DNA of 64,000 nucleotides from contig PLCM01000020.1 of the NCBI GenBank assembly GCA_003134765.1, positions 1-64,000 on the forward strand, in the 5' to 3' direction. This document shows positions 34,826 through 44,800 of the stretch, piece by piece. The notes under the pieces were generated by a model. That model was not told where the DNA came from and made no database searches. It was given only the letters and a program-made list of their open reading frames with translations. A program made the position numbers and the translations under genes. Source of the DNA: Spartobacteria bacterium (GTDB lineage Bacteria; Verrucomicrobiota; Verrucomicrobiia; Chthoniobacterales; UBA10450). Each line of letters starts with the position of its first letter. Within the stretch, counting starts at the first letter, position 1.

Positions 34826-35371
34826 TCATTTTCCCGCCGGCGCAAACCAGCGCGCGGCCTTCATCTTGCCGCGCATCATCGTCGGATCCGCAGGATCGAT
34901 GTTGAGCGTCACGCTTTCAAAGACCACGAACGATTCCGGTTGTTGGACATCGTAAAGAAAATGGACCAGAGGAGGCCAGGGACTCTTCACTTCGAAAGAG
35001 GCGAAGACCGCCTGGCGATCCGGGGTGGCGTCGCTCGTGCCGATCGCGGGATTCTCAATTAGGATATTCTGTTTGCCGGCCATTTGTTTGATCTGGTCGA
35101 GCAGAGTCGAGGCGTCCCCGGGCCCTTTTAGAACCGGCTGGTGCTCCTTCAGCCATTGCGCCCTCTTTTCCCACAGCGTCTTTTCGCGAATGAAGACCTC
35201 CTGGACTTTGCGGGTGTTTTGCCGGGTCGCGAGATCGGCCCGGGCCTGGTCGAGCGCGCCGAAAAGCTTGCCCCAGATGTACCAGTTCAGAAGAAGGAAG
35301 ATCACGCCCGCCACGATCGCGCTGAGGAGGCGTTCGCGTTGGTTCAGGCGCTGATACCAACCCGCAATCAT
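34826..35371 (-). CDS. GspM/PilO-like secretion system component
   Basis: 181 residues: a short cytoplasmic start (MIAGWYQRLNQRERLLSAIV), one membrane helix (LLSAIVAGVIFLLLNWYIWG), a periplasmic coiled-coil (ARADLATRQNTRKVQEVFIR) and a small ferredoxin-like domain (KQNILIENPAIG, FEVKSPWPPLVHFLYDVQQP). This plan is that of GspM and PilO. Its ATG overlaps the stop of the gspL-like gene by 4 bases. It should pair with that protein in the inner-membrane platform. Confidence 0.7.
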   Translation of the reverse strand: MIAGWYQRLNQRERLLSAIVAGVIFLLLNWYIWGKLFGALDQARADLATRQNTRKVQEVFIREKTLWEKRAQWLKEHQPVLKGPGDASTLLDQIKQMAGKQNILIENPAIGTSDATPDRQAVFASFEVKSPWPPLVHFLYDVQQPESFVVFESVTLNIDPADPTMMRGKMKAARWFAPAGK

Positions 35372-36546
35372 TTCGGCTTGCCCTCCAGACGAAACTGCGC
35401 GTGATCGTTCGGCAGGAGCCTGGGCGCGCCCAATTCAAACTGGAACGTTGCCAAGTCCGGGTTTTTTTTGACTTTTTCCGCAAACTGGTAGGCGAGCGCC
35501 GCCGAGTTCGCTTCGCCATCGATGGAAATCTGCCGGGCTGATTGGTTGAAAACCGTAATGCGAACGTCGGCCGACGGCAGGCTATCGAAGATATGGAGAA
35601 TGACTTCGATCGGGTAGTAATGCGGATCGATCGCCGGAGCGAGCGCCTTCCACCTTGCTTCCGTAGCCCGGACAAATTCCGTCCGCGGCGCGTCGCGCGA
35701 GATCCGCTTGTCGAGCCGGCTGATTTGAAAGCGAAGGATAAGAAGGTAGGCGAGAAAAAGGAGAAAAAGGCCGGCGTAAGCCGCGGCGCCGATGAGCAAA
35801 CGTTTGCGCCATTCTTTTTGCCGGACGCTTTGAGCGCGGCGGGCGCGCCAGCTTTCGGGCAGCAGGTTCAGGCGCGACTCGGCGGGCGGAACTTCCACCG
35901 CGATCAACTCGGCACTCGTCGCGAAGATTCCCTCTACGGTATCGCGGAATTCATAGAGGCTTTCGGCCAGCAGGATGCGCGGTGTGGAAGTGTTGATCCC
36001 CTGCATTCCGGCGCTCAAGGTCAGCTGCGGCAGGTCGCGCTGGAGCTGTAAAGCGTCGGCTCCATCGAGGCTGTGGGTAAAACTCAGCTTCCCTTCCTCG
36101 GCGATCGCGCAAACGATCGATTCGTTCTCCGGATAAATGAAGAGCGACGTCCCTTCCGGGCTGTGGGTCGCCGCCCGATGTCCCGCGTAAACAGTCACCT
36201 GGCTTGGGATCAGTCCGCGGGTGAGGAGCGGGGCCGCGAGCTCATTCAATTTCTCGTTGTTCACCGCCACGGCCGAAATGACGCTCCCCTCGTCGCTTTG
36301 GGAAATTACTTCCGAGTCCGTCGTCATTTCCTCCGGCGAATAAGGCATGGCCTTCTCGATTTGGATGCGCACCATTTCGCCGAACTCCGCGGGATCCGTG
36401 GTCGGCAGGCGCATCCGTTGCGCGAGCACGAGATCAATCGGCAGCGCCAAAACGATGTCGTCCTCCGGTTGCAGCAATTCCGCCGCTTCCTCGACGCTCG
36501 CCACCGCCCGCACTTCCCACGCGCTGCTGTGCTCGGCAAAGCGCAC
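35368..36546 (-). CDS. GspL/PilM-PilN-like secretion platform protein
   Basis: 392 residues from GTG 36546. The N-terminal part (to about 225) resembles the actin-like cytoplasmic domain of GspL/PilM (QRMRLPTTDPAEFGEMVRIQ, IEKAMPYSPEEM), then one membrane helix (LLIGAAAYAGLFLLFLAYLL) and a PilN/GspL periplasmic domain (SLPSADVRITVFNQSARQIS). The frame stays open and protein-like upstream (RIYLVPSANGWDLV), back to the gspK stop, with AAGGAG 7 bases before an ATC at 36603. No ATG/GTG/TTG exists in that extension, so the true start is uncertain and may be non-canonical. Confidence 0.7.
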   Translation of the reverse strand: MRFAEHSSAWEVRAVASVEEAAELLQPEDDIVLALPIDLVLAQRMRLPTTDPAEFGEMVRIQIEKAMPYSPEEMTTDSEVISQSDEGSVISAVAVNNEKLNELAAPLLTRGLIPSQVTVYAGHRAATHSPEGTSLFIYPENESIVCAIAEEGKLSFTHSLDGADALQLQRDLPQLTLSAGMQGINTSTPRILLAESLYEFRDTVEGIFATSAELIAVEVPPAESRLNLLPESWRARRAQSVRQKEWRKRLLIGAAAYAGLFLLFLAYLLILRFQISRLDKRISRDAPRTEFVRATEARWKALAPAIDPHYYPIEVILHIFDSLPSADVRITVFNQSARQISIDGEANSAALAYQFAEKVKKNPDLATFQFELGAPRLLPNDHAQFRLEGKPK

Positions 36547-36604
36547 CAGGTCCCAGCCGTTCGCGGATGGGACCAGGTAGATGCGTTTTGTTGCCGGCTC
36601 GATA

Positions 36605-37525
36605 CTAAAGCTCCTTCCAGGAAAGTAATATACTGCGCGCGCTGTTGATAACCATTTGCACCCTCCGCGTTACGTTGCCAGATTTGCCAACGCTCACCAC
36701 TCGCAATGCCTGACTATTTACGGTGATCAAAGGGGCGAGCGGAGCAAATTGGTCCGGTCGAAAGCCAAGTGCATTTTGCACTTGCTGCAGGTCCGTAAAG
36801 ATAACGTCATCTTCGGTCCCCTCGATATTATCGGGGCCGCGACGCAGCTGGAGAAAGCGATCCGCGAGTGGTTCCGTGAATCCCGGTAAAGCTAGGAGCA
36901 CATCGCGCGAAGCCCAGTTAATGTCGATTTTCCAGTCGGTTGTGTTCAGGGTGAAGTCTGCATCCCAATCCGGCATCGAGGTAAACTCCGCCCATCCCCT
37001 GACTCGCTTCAACTCATCCAAAGTCTTGAGCGCCGCATTCGATGGCTTGTAACCAGGTTCTTCTTCAGCCCCGTTGAGCCGGACGAGATTGTCCGGATCA
37101 ACCCAGTCTAGGAGACAATCGATCATCCGATCGCGTTCGTTAAGATCCACACCCTTAACCTCCAAATACTTGCGAAACAGTTCGGTCGCTGCGGGGTCGT
37201 TGGCAATCATCGCCGCCACCAGCCGGTTCAAACTCAATCGTCCCCCCTCGCCCGTGATCTTGGCTTCGTAACTCTGGTTCGATGGAAACGATCCGCGCAA
37301 AACGGCGGAGCCAGGTTTGACGGCTGGATGCAATGCAATCTCGGCGCCCGAGCATGCCATCGCCTCCGCTTCGAGCAGGCGATTCGCACTGCCGGAAATT
37401 GTCAGCCGGGTGTTGATGTCAAGCGCCCAGGAAATCACCATCGCGCTCAACAAAAAAAGCGCCCAGAGCGCCAGCATGATCGCCGCGCCTCGTGGACGCC
37501 TCGTCTGGTTGAAGTGCCGAATCAT
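36605..37525 (-). CDS. gspK: type II secretion minor pseudopilin GspK
   Basis: 306 residues from ATG 37525 (MIRHFNQTRRPRGAAIMLAL). GspK is the large tip pseudopilin. The leader ends PRG, then AAIMLALWALFLLSAMVISW, without Glu+5, which is usual for GspK. Its T2SSK domains follow: GEGGRLSLNRL, DCLLDWVDPDNLVRLNGAEE, and helix-hairpin-helix-like INWASRDVLLALPGF. The ATG overlaps the gspJ stop (ATGA). The track's longer start lies inside gspJ. Confidence 0.85.
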   Translation of the reverse strand: MIRHFNQTRRPRGAAIMLALWALFLLSAMVISWALDINTRLTISGSANRLLEAEAMACSGAEIALHPAVKPGSAVLRGSFPSNQSYEAKITGEGGRLSLNRLVAAMIANDPAATELFRKYLEVKGVDLNERDRMIDCLLDWVDPDNLVRLNGAEEEPGYKPSNAALKTLDELKRVRGWAEFTSMPDWDADFTLNTTDWKIDINWASRDVLLALPGFTEPLADRFLQLRRGPDNIEGTEDDVIFTDLQQVQNALGFRPDQFAPLAPLITVNSQALRVVSVGKSGNVTRRVQMVINSARSILLSWKEL

Positions 37526-38151
37526 GGGAAAGAAGTCCGGCCAATCGCAACGATCGCCCGCCAGTTCGTCCCGTTGGGACGCTCGATGATCAGTTCGATC
37601 AGTCGAGGCAAATGACCGGTATCCGTCCATCGTTCCACCCAAGCGTTTAGCATAGGACTGAAGTAGCGAATCCGTAAGCCGTTCACGTCATCGATCAAAG
37701 GCACCCAGGTTTCTGTCTCATCAGAGCCCTCCGCTTCATCGCGAGGTTTGCGATAACAGCCGAGTTGCAGCCGGTCGCTGCCTTCTTTTATCGGCCGTAA
37801 ACGCATCCGCACCGTGAACTCGCCGCCCGCATAGCGCGTGAGCAAGCCCGGTCCGGCGCTACAGGCCCATATGATTTCGTCACGAGGCCGGTCGTTGAAC
37901 TTGTAGGTATCGCCCGCGAGCGCGCCGTCCCCAGTCGGCAGGTTCTGCCATTGCGATGTGAGCAGATCGAGTAACCCGGCGTAACGCGCCTCTTCCATGC
38001 TTTCCGTCGCCGAAATCCGGAGCGCCGAAATATTGGTCTGGACGAAGCGGAAAATCGCCATCGACATCAACCCCAGGATCGCCGCGGCGAGGATGATCTC
38101 GAGCAGAGTGAAACCGGGGAGATTCCTGCGCCTAACCGGAGCGATAAACAT
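37522..38151 (-). CDS. gspJ: type II secretion minor pseudopilin GspJ
   Basis: 209 residues from ATG 38151 (MFIAPVRRRNLPGFTLLEII). The leader RRRNLPG then FTLLEIILAAAILGLMSMAI is a textbook prepilin signal with Gly-1, Phe+1, Glu+5. The body is beta-rich (FTVRMRLRPIKEGSDRLQLG, LRIRYFSPMLNAWVERWTDT), as expected for GspJ. It overlaps gspI by 20 bases upstream and gspK by 4 bases downstream, so the pseudopilin genes are tightly coupled. Confidence 0.8.
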   Translation of the reverse strand: MFIAPVRRRNLPGFTLLEIILAAAILGLMSMAIFRFVQTNISALRISATESMEEARYAGLLDLLTSQWQNLPTGDGALAGDTYKFNDRPRDEIIWACSAGPGLLTRYAGGEFTVRMRLRPIKEGSDRLQLGCYRKPRDEAEGSDETETWVPLIDDVNGLRIRYFSPMLNAWVERWTDTGHLPRLIELIIERPNGTNWRAIVAIGRTSFP

Positions 38152-38533
38152 AAAATTGAATCTTGCGCGACTGGTCCGCGCCCCCACGTCTCCATTGTGC
38201 CGTCAAGGTAACGAGATTAATCCCGTTCAGCTCCGTATTGTCCTCGCCTTGCAGCGCTGCCGGCACGGATTGTTGCACCAACAGGATATCGCCGTATCCG
38301 GTCGCCACTTTCGTTTCCTTCTTGGCGTCGGGAAACCCAGGCGTCGCCTGAATCTCCGCCATCCGATCGGCCAGGATCTGGCGGACCCGGTTTTCTTCGG
38401 AATTGAGCCCGCTCGCGTTCAGGCAATTCTGGACCGATCGGCCCAGCGCGAGCACACCAATGGAAAAAATTGCGAGGCCGATGAGGACCTCGTAAAGGGC
38501 GAACGCGGCGCGCGCGCGTTTACTTTGCCACAT
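38132..38533 (-). CDS. gspI: type II secretion minor pseudopilin GspI
   Basis: 133 residues. The leader KRARAA then FALYEVLIGLAIFSIGVLAL has Ala-1 and Glu+5. LADRMAEIQATPG corresponds to the GspI segment following the long helix, and LVTLTAQWRR to its core strand. It connects with GspJ and GspK at the pseudopilus tip. It overlaps gspH by 14 bases. Confidence 0.8.
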   Translation of the reverse strand: MWQSKRARAAFALYEVLIGLAIFSIGVLALGRSVQNCLNASGLNSEENRVRQILADRMAEIQATPGFPDAKKETKVATGYGDILLVQQSVPAALQGEDNTELNGINLVTLTAQWRRGGADQSRKIQFYVYRSG

Positions 38534-38999
38534 AAGTCACGATCTCAGCGCGGGCGGTCAGCGCGGAGTAATTCGCCGTCCAGCCCCCATCTTTTCCGCG
38601 ATAACTCACCACCGCCGGCTCGCAGTTTCCCGAGGGCCAGAAAATCCATTCCGCCGGTGTCTCATCCAGGAGCGCCGCCGGGAAAGAAAACTTGAGCGAT
38701 TCGTTTTTTCCCAGTCTCAATTTCACGGCCGGCTCGGGATCTTCGCCCTTGAGCAATCCTTCGGGCCGCAATCCCACCGCGCCCTCGTGCCAGACAATCA
38801 GGTAAGGACGCCGCTCCGTGATGCTGCGTTCCTGGGCTTCGCGGACGATCGCATTGAACCCATCGAGCGAACGGCGGAGACGGCGATCGGCCAGGACGCC
38901 GTTCATACTCGGCACCGCCAGCATCATGAGAACCACCAGGATCACCACCGCGATCGCAAGTTCGACTAACGTAAAACCAGTCTCGGTGCGTCTTGTCAT
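38520..38999 (-). CDS. gspH: type II secretion minor pseudopilin GspH
   Basis: 159 residues. The leader RRTETG then FTLVELAIAVVILVVLMMLA is a strong prepilin signal. The GspH body is recognisable by NAIVREAQERSITERRPYLI near residue 60 and beta strands after. It is first gene of the minus-strand run gspH-I-J-K-L-M. Nothing else related lies upstream up to the FTR1 gene; the intervening 290 bases hold no supported gene. Confidence 0.8.
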   Translation of the reverse strand: MTRRTETGFTLVELAIAVVILVVLMMLAVPSMNGVLADRRLRRSLDGFNAIVREAQERSITERRPYLIVWHEGAVGLRPEGLLKGEDPEPAVKLRLGKNESLKFSFPAALLDETPAEWIFWPSGNCEPAVVSYRGKDGGWTANYSALTARAEIVTYVAK

Positions 39000-39290
39000 G
39001 TCGAGTTAGAGTTTATCCGGAGCGACGTCGAAGGAAGACATCTCTAACTATTTAGCGTTTGCGCATCGACAATCAGTTCGAGGTCGAACCTTCCCGAAAA
39101 GTTACGCGGTCGGCGGCAAATCACAAGGTAGGGCTCCCATCCTGTTCCTGATCCTGATCTTGCTCATGGTCTTTTGCCTCCATTAGACCCGACAGAGCCT
39201 GGTCACGACTGGGATGGCGACGGCAAGACTCCGCTAAAAAAACGCAAGCGACCAGCAGCACCCGGCCTTCTCCTATGTTAGCTTTCCCTC

Positions 39291-40346
39291 GTGAACGCGG
39301 TGCCGCGACGCCATTCGAAAATCCTTGCTCTTAGCCTTTGCCTGGGCGCCGCCGGGATTGCCGCCGTCCTCATCTGGCAGGGCCTGGCCGAACAGGGCGC
39401 TCCCGATCCGATGCGGCCCAACACCAGCCCGACGGTCGCGTTTCTCGATATCGGCGTGCTGGTTTTCCGCGAAGGCCTCGAATGCATCCTGGTCCTGGCC
39501 GCGATCACGGCGAGCATGATCGGGGCAAAACAAGCGCATCGCCGGCCGGTCGCACTCGGCGCGGGAATCGCATTCGGCGCGACTCTCGTCACGTGGTTGA
39601 TCGCGGTGGGCATCGTCGGGTCGCTGATGGAGAGCGTGCCGGCGCTGGATCTGCAAGCGGCAACCGGATTGCTGGCAGTTATCGTCCTGCTCGTCATCAT
39701 GAACTGGTTTTTCCACAAGATCTATTGGGGTGGATGGATTCGGGCGCACAATCGCCGCCGCAAATCGCTCCTCGCCCCCGGTCCGGTAAAAAAGAACGGT
39801 CACTCGCGTTTGTGGTGGGGGCTGGTCCTGCTCGGCTTCACCTCGCTTTACCGCGAAGGATTCGAGGTGGTCCTCTTTCTCCAAAGCTACAACTTGCGCC
39901 TCGGCGGCGGCGTCGTTCTAAAAGGAGCTCTTCTTGGTCTGCTCCTGTCGGGCATTGTGGCCATGCTCACCTTCGTGCTTCAGCGACGGCTCCCGTACCG
40001 GAAAATGCTCATCACCACCGGCACTCTCCTCGGCGTGGTTCTGCTCGTGATGGTGGGCGAGCAAGCGCAGGAGATGCAGCTCGCTCATTGGATTTCGCGG
40101 ACCGAAATCCCGTGGTTGGCCAGCACATTGCCGGCGTGGCTCGGAATGTGGTTCGCGGTTTTCCCGACCTATGAAACGCTGATCGCGCAAGGGCTCGCCG
40201 CGATTCTGGTCGTAGGTTCATATTACGCCGCGCGGCACATGGGGGCCACGGCCGATCAAGAGATCGCGCCAGAGCCCGATGCTGCCATCGTCCGGCGTCT
40301 CGAGACCGCGTCCGTAATCCATCGGAGCAGTATGAGGCGGTCCTGA
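39291..40346 (+). CDS. FTR1-family high-affinity iron permease
   Basis: 351 residues from GTG 39291. It carries two copies of the iron-binding motif of FTR1/EfeU: FREGLECILVLAAITASMIG (about 59-78) and LYREGFEVVLFLQSY (about 186-200), each within a membrane helix. Seven or more hydrophobic helices are visible, with an Arg/Lys-rich loop RAHNRRRKSLL in between. It imports ferric iron through the inner membrane, usually with EfeO/EfeB or a cytochrome/cupredoxin partner. No such partner gene lies beside it. Confidence 0.85.
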   Translation: MNAVPRRHSKILALSLCLGAAGIAAVLIWQGLAEQGAPDPMRPNTSPTVAFLDIGVLVFREGLECILVLAAITASMIGAKQAHRRPVALGAGIAFGATLVTWLIAVGIVGSLMESVPALDLQAATGLLAVIVLLVIMNWFFHKIYWGGWIRAHNRRRKSLLAPGPVKKNGHSRLWWGLVLLGFTSLYREGFEVVLFLQSYNLRLGGGVVLKGALLGLLLSGIVAMLTFVLQRRLPYRKMLITTGTLLGVVLLVMVGEQAQEMQLAHWISRTEIPWLASTLPAWLGMWFAVFPTYETLIAQGLAAILVVGSYYAARHMGATADQEIAPEPDAAIVRRLETASVIHRSSMRRS

Positions 40347-40370
40347 GCCGGTGGGTGCTCGCTCCCCGGT

Positions 40371-40450
40371 GTAGCCGCGGCGTTCTGTCGCCGCGTTTCT
40401 CTCGGTCCAAGTTCGACACCGTAGCCCCGCGCTCTCTCGCCGCGTTCCTC
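40371..40450. repeat. direct repeat, family G
   Basis: GTAGCCGCGGCGTTCTGTCG-CCGCGTTTCTC at 40371 and GTAGCCCCGCGCTCTCTCGC-CGCGTTCCTC at 40421 are direct imperfect repeats 50 bases apart. They sit in the gap between the FTR1 gene and pilT, and no hairpin is obvious. Confidence 0.55.
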
Positions 40451-40621
40451 GCTACGAACCAACGCCCCGAAAAGGGCGGGGCGTTTCGCTGTCGCCGCGT
40501 CCCTCGCCGCGAAAGAACTCCACGACTGAGCGGGCCGGCTGTCGCGAGGGTGGCAGAGCCACGTTTTTCACCAGGGAACGCTCTCGCAGGGGCATGATCC
40601 TAGCTTTCCTTTGCGGAACCA

Positions 40622-41839
40622 ATGGATCGCCAAACTGTTGACGCCTTATTGACGGGCATGCTCGAAAGTGCCGACGGGGTCTCCGATTTGCTTTTTATCT
40701 CGGGGAAACCCCCCCTGGTCGAGGTCCACGGCCGTTTGAGCGATTTCCCAATCGATACGCCTGAATCGGTTCTGACCCCGGCGCTGATCGAACAGCTCGC
40801 CGGCCAGATCATGAACGGAAGCGAACGGCTGCGTCTGGAATTTTCCAATACCGGTTCGTGCGATTGCAGCTACGCCATTGATGACCTGGCGCGCTTTCGG
40901 GTAAATATCTTCAAACAGAACGGCCGTCACGCGATCGTGATGCGCAAGCTGCAATCGAAAATCCCCACCCTCGATGTGCTGGGGCTTCCCCCGATTTTTC
41001 GCGAAATCGTCAAGGAAAAGGACGGCATTATTCTCCTGACTGGCGGCACCGGCACCGGCAAGACGACGACCCTGGCCGCGATGCTAGACGAGCTGAATGA
41101 AACGCAGGAGATTCACATCGTTACTCTGGAAGACCCGATCGAGTTCTTTCATACGCATCGCAAAGCCGCCATCAGCCAGCGCGAATTAGGGAAGGACTTC
41201 CCAAACTTTGCCGACGGTTTGCGCGCCGCCCTGCGGCAGGCGCCGAAAGCGATCCTGGTGGGCGAAATCCGCGACCGCGAAACCCTCGAGATCGCCATGA
41301 CCGCATCCGAAACGGGACACATTGTTTTCAGCACCCTGCATACGATTAACGCGGGGCAGACGATCAACCGCATTCTCGGCATGTTTTCGCGGGAGGAAGA
41401 ACAACAACTCCGCCAGCGCCTGGCCGCGACGCTGCGCTACGTGGTGAGCCAGCGTCTCGTGGGCAAAATCGATGGTGGCCGGCTGCTTGTCACCGAAATC
41501 ATGGGAAGCAGCCTGCGCACGCGCGAGACGATTGTTTACGGAGAATCAGAGAACAAATCATTCCTGGAAATCATAGAGGCCGGGTCAAGCCTGGGCTGGC
41601 ATAGTTTCGACCAATCGATCATGGCAGCGTTCAAGGCTGGAATTATCACGGAGGAGACGGCGATGGCTTCCTGCTCGAACAAGGGAAAGCTGCGGCGAGA
41701 ACTTGAATTGGTCCAGAAACAACGCGGGGTCGCAAACGAGCAGGCGCCATCCGGGTTGAAACTGCACATTCCCGAGCCGATCCGGATCATCGAAGAAGGC
41801 GCAGCCGCGGTTGCTTCGGCCCGGCGCACCAAAAGCTGA
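40622..41839 (+). CDS. pilT: PilT/PilU-type retraction ATPase
   Basis: 405 residues. The core is a GspE/PilT-type secretion ATPase: an N-terminal PAS-like part (SDLLFISGKPPLVEVHGRLS), Walker A in ILLTGGTGTGKTTTLAAML (about residues 138-156), the Asp box VTLEDPIEFFH, Walker B AILVGEIRDRETLEIA, and the His box GHIVFSTLHT. The C-terminal DQSIMAAFKAGIITEETAM is typical of PilT/PilU. It powers pilus retraction. The exact split between PilT and PilU cannot be decided. It is unlinked to the gsp genes by operon. Confidence 0.85.
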   Translation: MDRQTVDALLTGMLESADGVSDLLFISGKPPLVEVHGRLSDFPIDTPESVLTPALIEQLAGQIMNGSERLRLEFSNTGSCDCSYAIDDLARFRVNIFKQNGRHAIVMRKLQSKIPTLDVLGLPPIFREIVKEKDGIILLTGGTGTGKTTTLAAMLDELNETQEIHIVTLEDPIEFFHTHRKAAISQRELGKDFPNFADGLRAALRQAPKAILVGEIRDRETLEIAMTASETGHIVFSTLHTINAGQTINRILGMFSREEEQQLRQRLAATLRYVVSQRLVGKIDGGRLLVTEIMGSSLRTRETIVYGESENKSFLEIIEAGSSLGWHSFDQSIMAAFKAGIITEETAMASCSNKGKLRRELELVQKQRGVANEQAPSGLKLHIPEPIRIIEEGAAAVASARRTKS

Positions 41840-41883
41840 CACATTCTGTTTGAGCAGAGGCGTCGCCTCGCCCAATCTACGGA

Positions 41884-44800
41884 ATGTCGCTTCGCCTCGT
41901 CTCGCGCTTCTTGCTTCTCCTTTTTCTCTGCAATCTCCCTCCGGCTCGGGCTGCCGAGCCTTCCCCCGCACCCGCCGGTCCAGGCGCGATTGATGAAAAA
42001 CTCTTTCGCGGGATGCAATGGCGCCAGGTCGGCCCGTTCCGCGGCGGCCGCGCCTTGGTCATCGAAGGCATCCCGAACGAACCGGGCGTTTACTATTTCG
42101 GCGCCGTCGCGGGCGGCGTCTGGAAAACAACCGATGGCGGCGCAAACTGGGCCCCCCTTTTTGACAAGGAAACAATCTCTTCCATCGGCGCAATTGCCGT
42201 GGCGGCTTCGGACCACAATGTCGTTTACGCCGGGACCGGCGAAGCGGCGGTGCGCGGAAATATTTCGTACGGCGCCGGCGTTTATAAATCGGTTGATGCC
42301 GGCAAGACCTGGAAGAACGTCGGCCTGAAAGACACCCGCCATATTGGCGCCCTGATCGTCGATCCCAAAAACTCCGACGTCGTCCTCGTTGCCGCGCTCG
42401 GTCACATCTTTGGTCCGAACCAGGAGCGCGGGATTTTTCGCACTACCGACGGCGGCAAGACCTGGACGAAAGTCTTGGGCAAGGATCAGGACACCGGCGG
42501 AATCGATGTCGTCTTCGATCCGCAAAATTCGAACGTCGTTTTCGCGGCACTCTGGCAGGCGCGCCGGCAGCCGTGGAACTTCTCGAGCGGCGGGCCGGGC
42601 AGCGGCCTCTACCGCTCCGATGATGGCGGCGCGTCGTGGAAACGCCTCGAAGGAAATGGTCTGCCGGGGGGGATTCTTGGGCGAATCGGGGTCAGCGTTT
42701 CGGGCGCGGATTCGGATCGCGTCTACGCCATGATCGAAGCGAAAGAAGGAGGGCTCTTCCGCTCCGATGACGGGGGAACCAAGTGGACGCGGGTGAATGA
42801 AGACGGCCGCTTTCGCCAGCGGGCCTGGTATTTCAGCAAGATTTACGCGGACCCGAAATCAATCGACACGGTTTATGTTTTGAACACCGGGCTCTTCCGA
42901 TCGGTCGATGGCGGCAAGTCGTTCACGCTCCTTCCGGCGCGTCACGGCGATCATCACGGTCTTTGGATCGATCCCCTGAATCCGCAACGCCTCGCGAATG
43001 CAAATGACGGTGGCGCCGCGATCTCCACCGACGGTGGCAAAACCTGGACGACGCAGAACAATCAACCGACTGCGCAATTCTATCACGTCGCGGTCGATAA
43101 CGCGTTCCCGTACCACATTTACGGCGCCCAGCAGGACAACTCGAACATCGGCATCGCGAGCCGGACCGATTCCGGTGTGATCACGGCGCAGGACTGGTTC
43201 CAGGCTGGAGGCGGTGAATGCGGGTTCGTCATTCCCGATCCGCGGGACTGGCACATCATTTATTCCAATAGCGAGGGCTACCTGACCTATTATGATAAGA
43301 CCAAAGAGCACGCGCACGACGCCAGCGTGGCGCCGCTCGATAACTCCGGGCACGGCGCAGTCGATCTCACCCATCGGTTCCAGTGGGTCTCCCCGCTAAT
43401 GATTTCGCCGCACAATCCCGATGTTATCTACACCGGCGGCGAAAGCGTTTTCAAAACAACCGATCAGGGGAAAACCTGGACCGCCATCAGCGGCGATTTG
43501 ACCCGCAACGACAAGAGCAAGCAACAGCCGAGCGGCGGCCCCCTCACCCTCGATATCACATCGGTGGAATATTACGACACCGTCTTCGCGCTCGCGGAGT
43601 CGCCAAAACAAAAGGGGATGCTTTGGGCCGGCACGGACGACGGGTTGGTTCACCTCACGACTGACGAAGGCCAGCATTGGACGAACGTCTCGCCGAAGGT
43701 GCCCGAGTGGAGCACGGTGAGTCTGATCGATCCGTCGCCGCACGATGCCACGGTTGCCTATGTCGTGTTCGACCGGCACAAGCTCGACGATTTCAAGCCT
43801 TACATTTTCAAGACCAACGATTCCGGGAAAACCTGGACGGCGATTACGACCGGCATTCCCGAAGGCGCTTACGTTCACGCGGTGCGGGAAGATCCGAAAC
43901 GGCGCGGACTCCTCTACGCCGGAACCGAGACGGGCATGTATGTCTCGTTCGACGACGGCGCTCACTGGCAGCCGCTCCAGCTGAACCTGCCGGTTACGCC
44001 CATTCACGATCTGGTTGTGAAAGACGACGACCTCGTTGTCGCAACCCACGGACGATCGTTCTGGGTCCTCGACGACGTCACCCCGCTGCGCCAGGTGACG
44101 GGGCCGTCCGCCCAGATGGACTCACTCCTTTATCAACCTCAGACCGCCTTGCGTCTCCATTACCCAACGGAAATCGACAAGCGCCAGCCCGCGGGTGACA
44201 ACCCGCCTGCCGGCGCCATCATCGATTACTTCCTGAAGGTTGCCGCGAAAGACGAAGTGACGCTCGATATTCTCGACTCACAGGGGAAGGTGGTCCGGCA
44301 TCTTTCGAGCAAGGACAAAAAGAAAAACGATCAGCCGCCGGAGTGGCCGGACCAGATCGAAACACCAAGGACGATTCCGGCCGCCGAGGGGATGAACCGT
44401 TTCGCCTGGGACCTCCATTACGACGATCCGATTGAAACGCCCGGGGCTTTTTATTACGGGGAGGGCCCCCGCGGTCCGCTCGCACTGCCGGGCGAATATC
44501 AGGTGAAGTTGACCGCCGCCGGGAAAACCCAGACCGCGCCGCTCCATCTTGTGATCGATCCGCGAACCAAGGACGCGGAGCCGGTAATTTCGAAGCAGTT
44601 CGAGCTCTCCTCGAAAGTCGCGAACCGGATCGGCGATCTGCACCAGGCCATCAATGAGATCCGTAACGTCAAGACGCAGATTCAAGGGCTGCACAAAAGA
44701 TTCGGCGAGGATGAGCGGTTGAAAGCGGCCCTGACCGCAGCGGACGATCTCACCAAAAAGATGTCCGCGGTGGAGGAACAATTGATCCAGGTGAACATGA

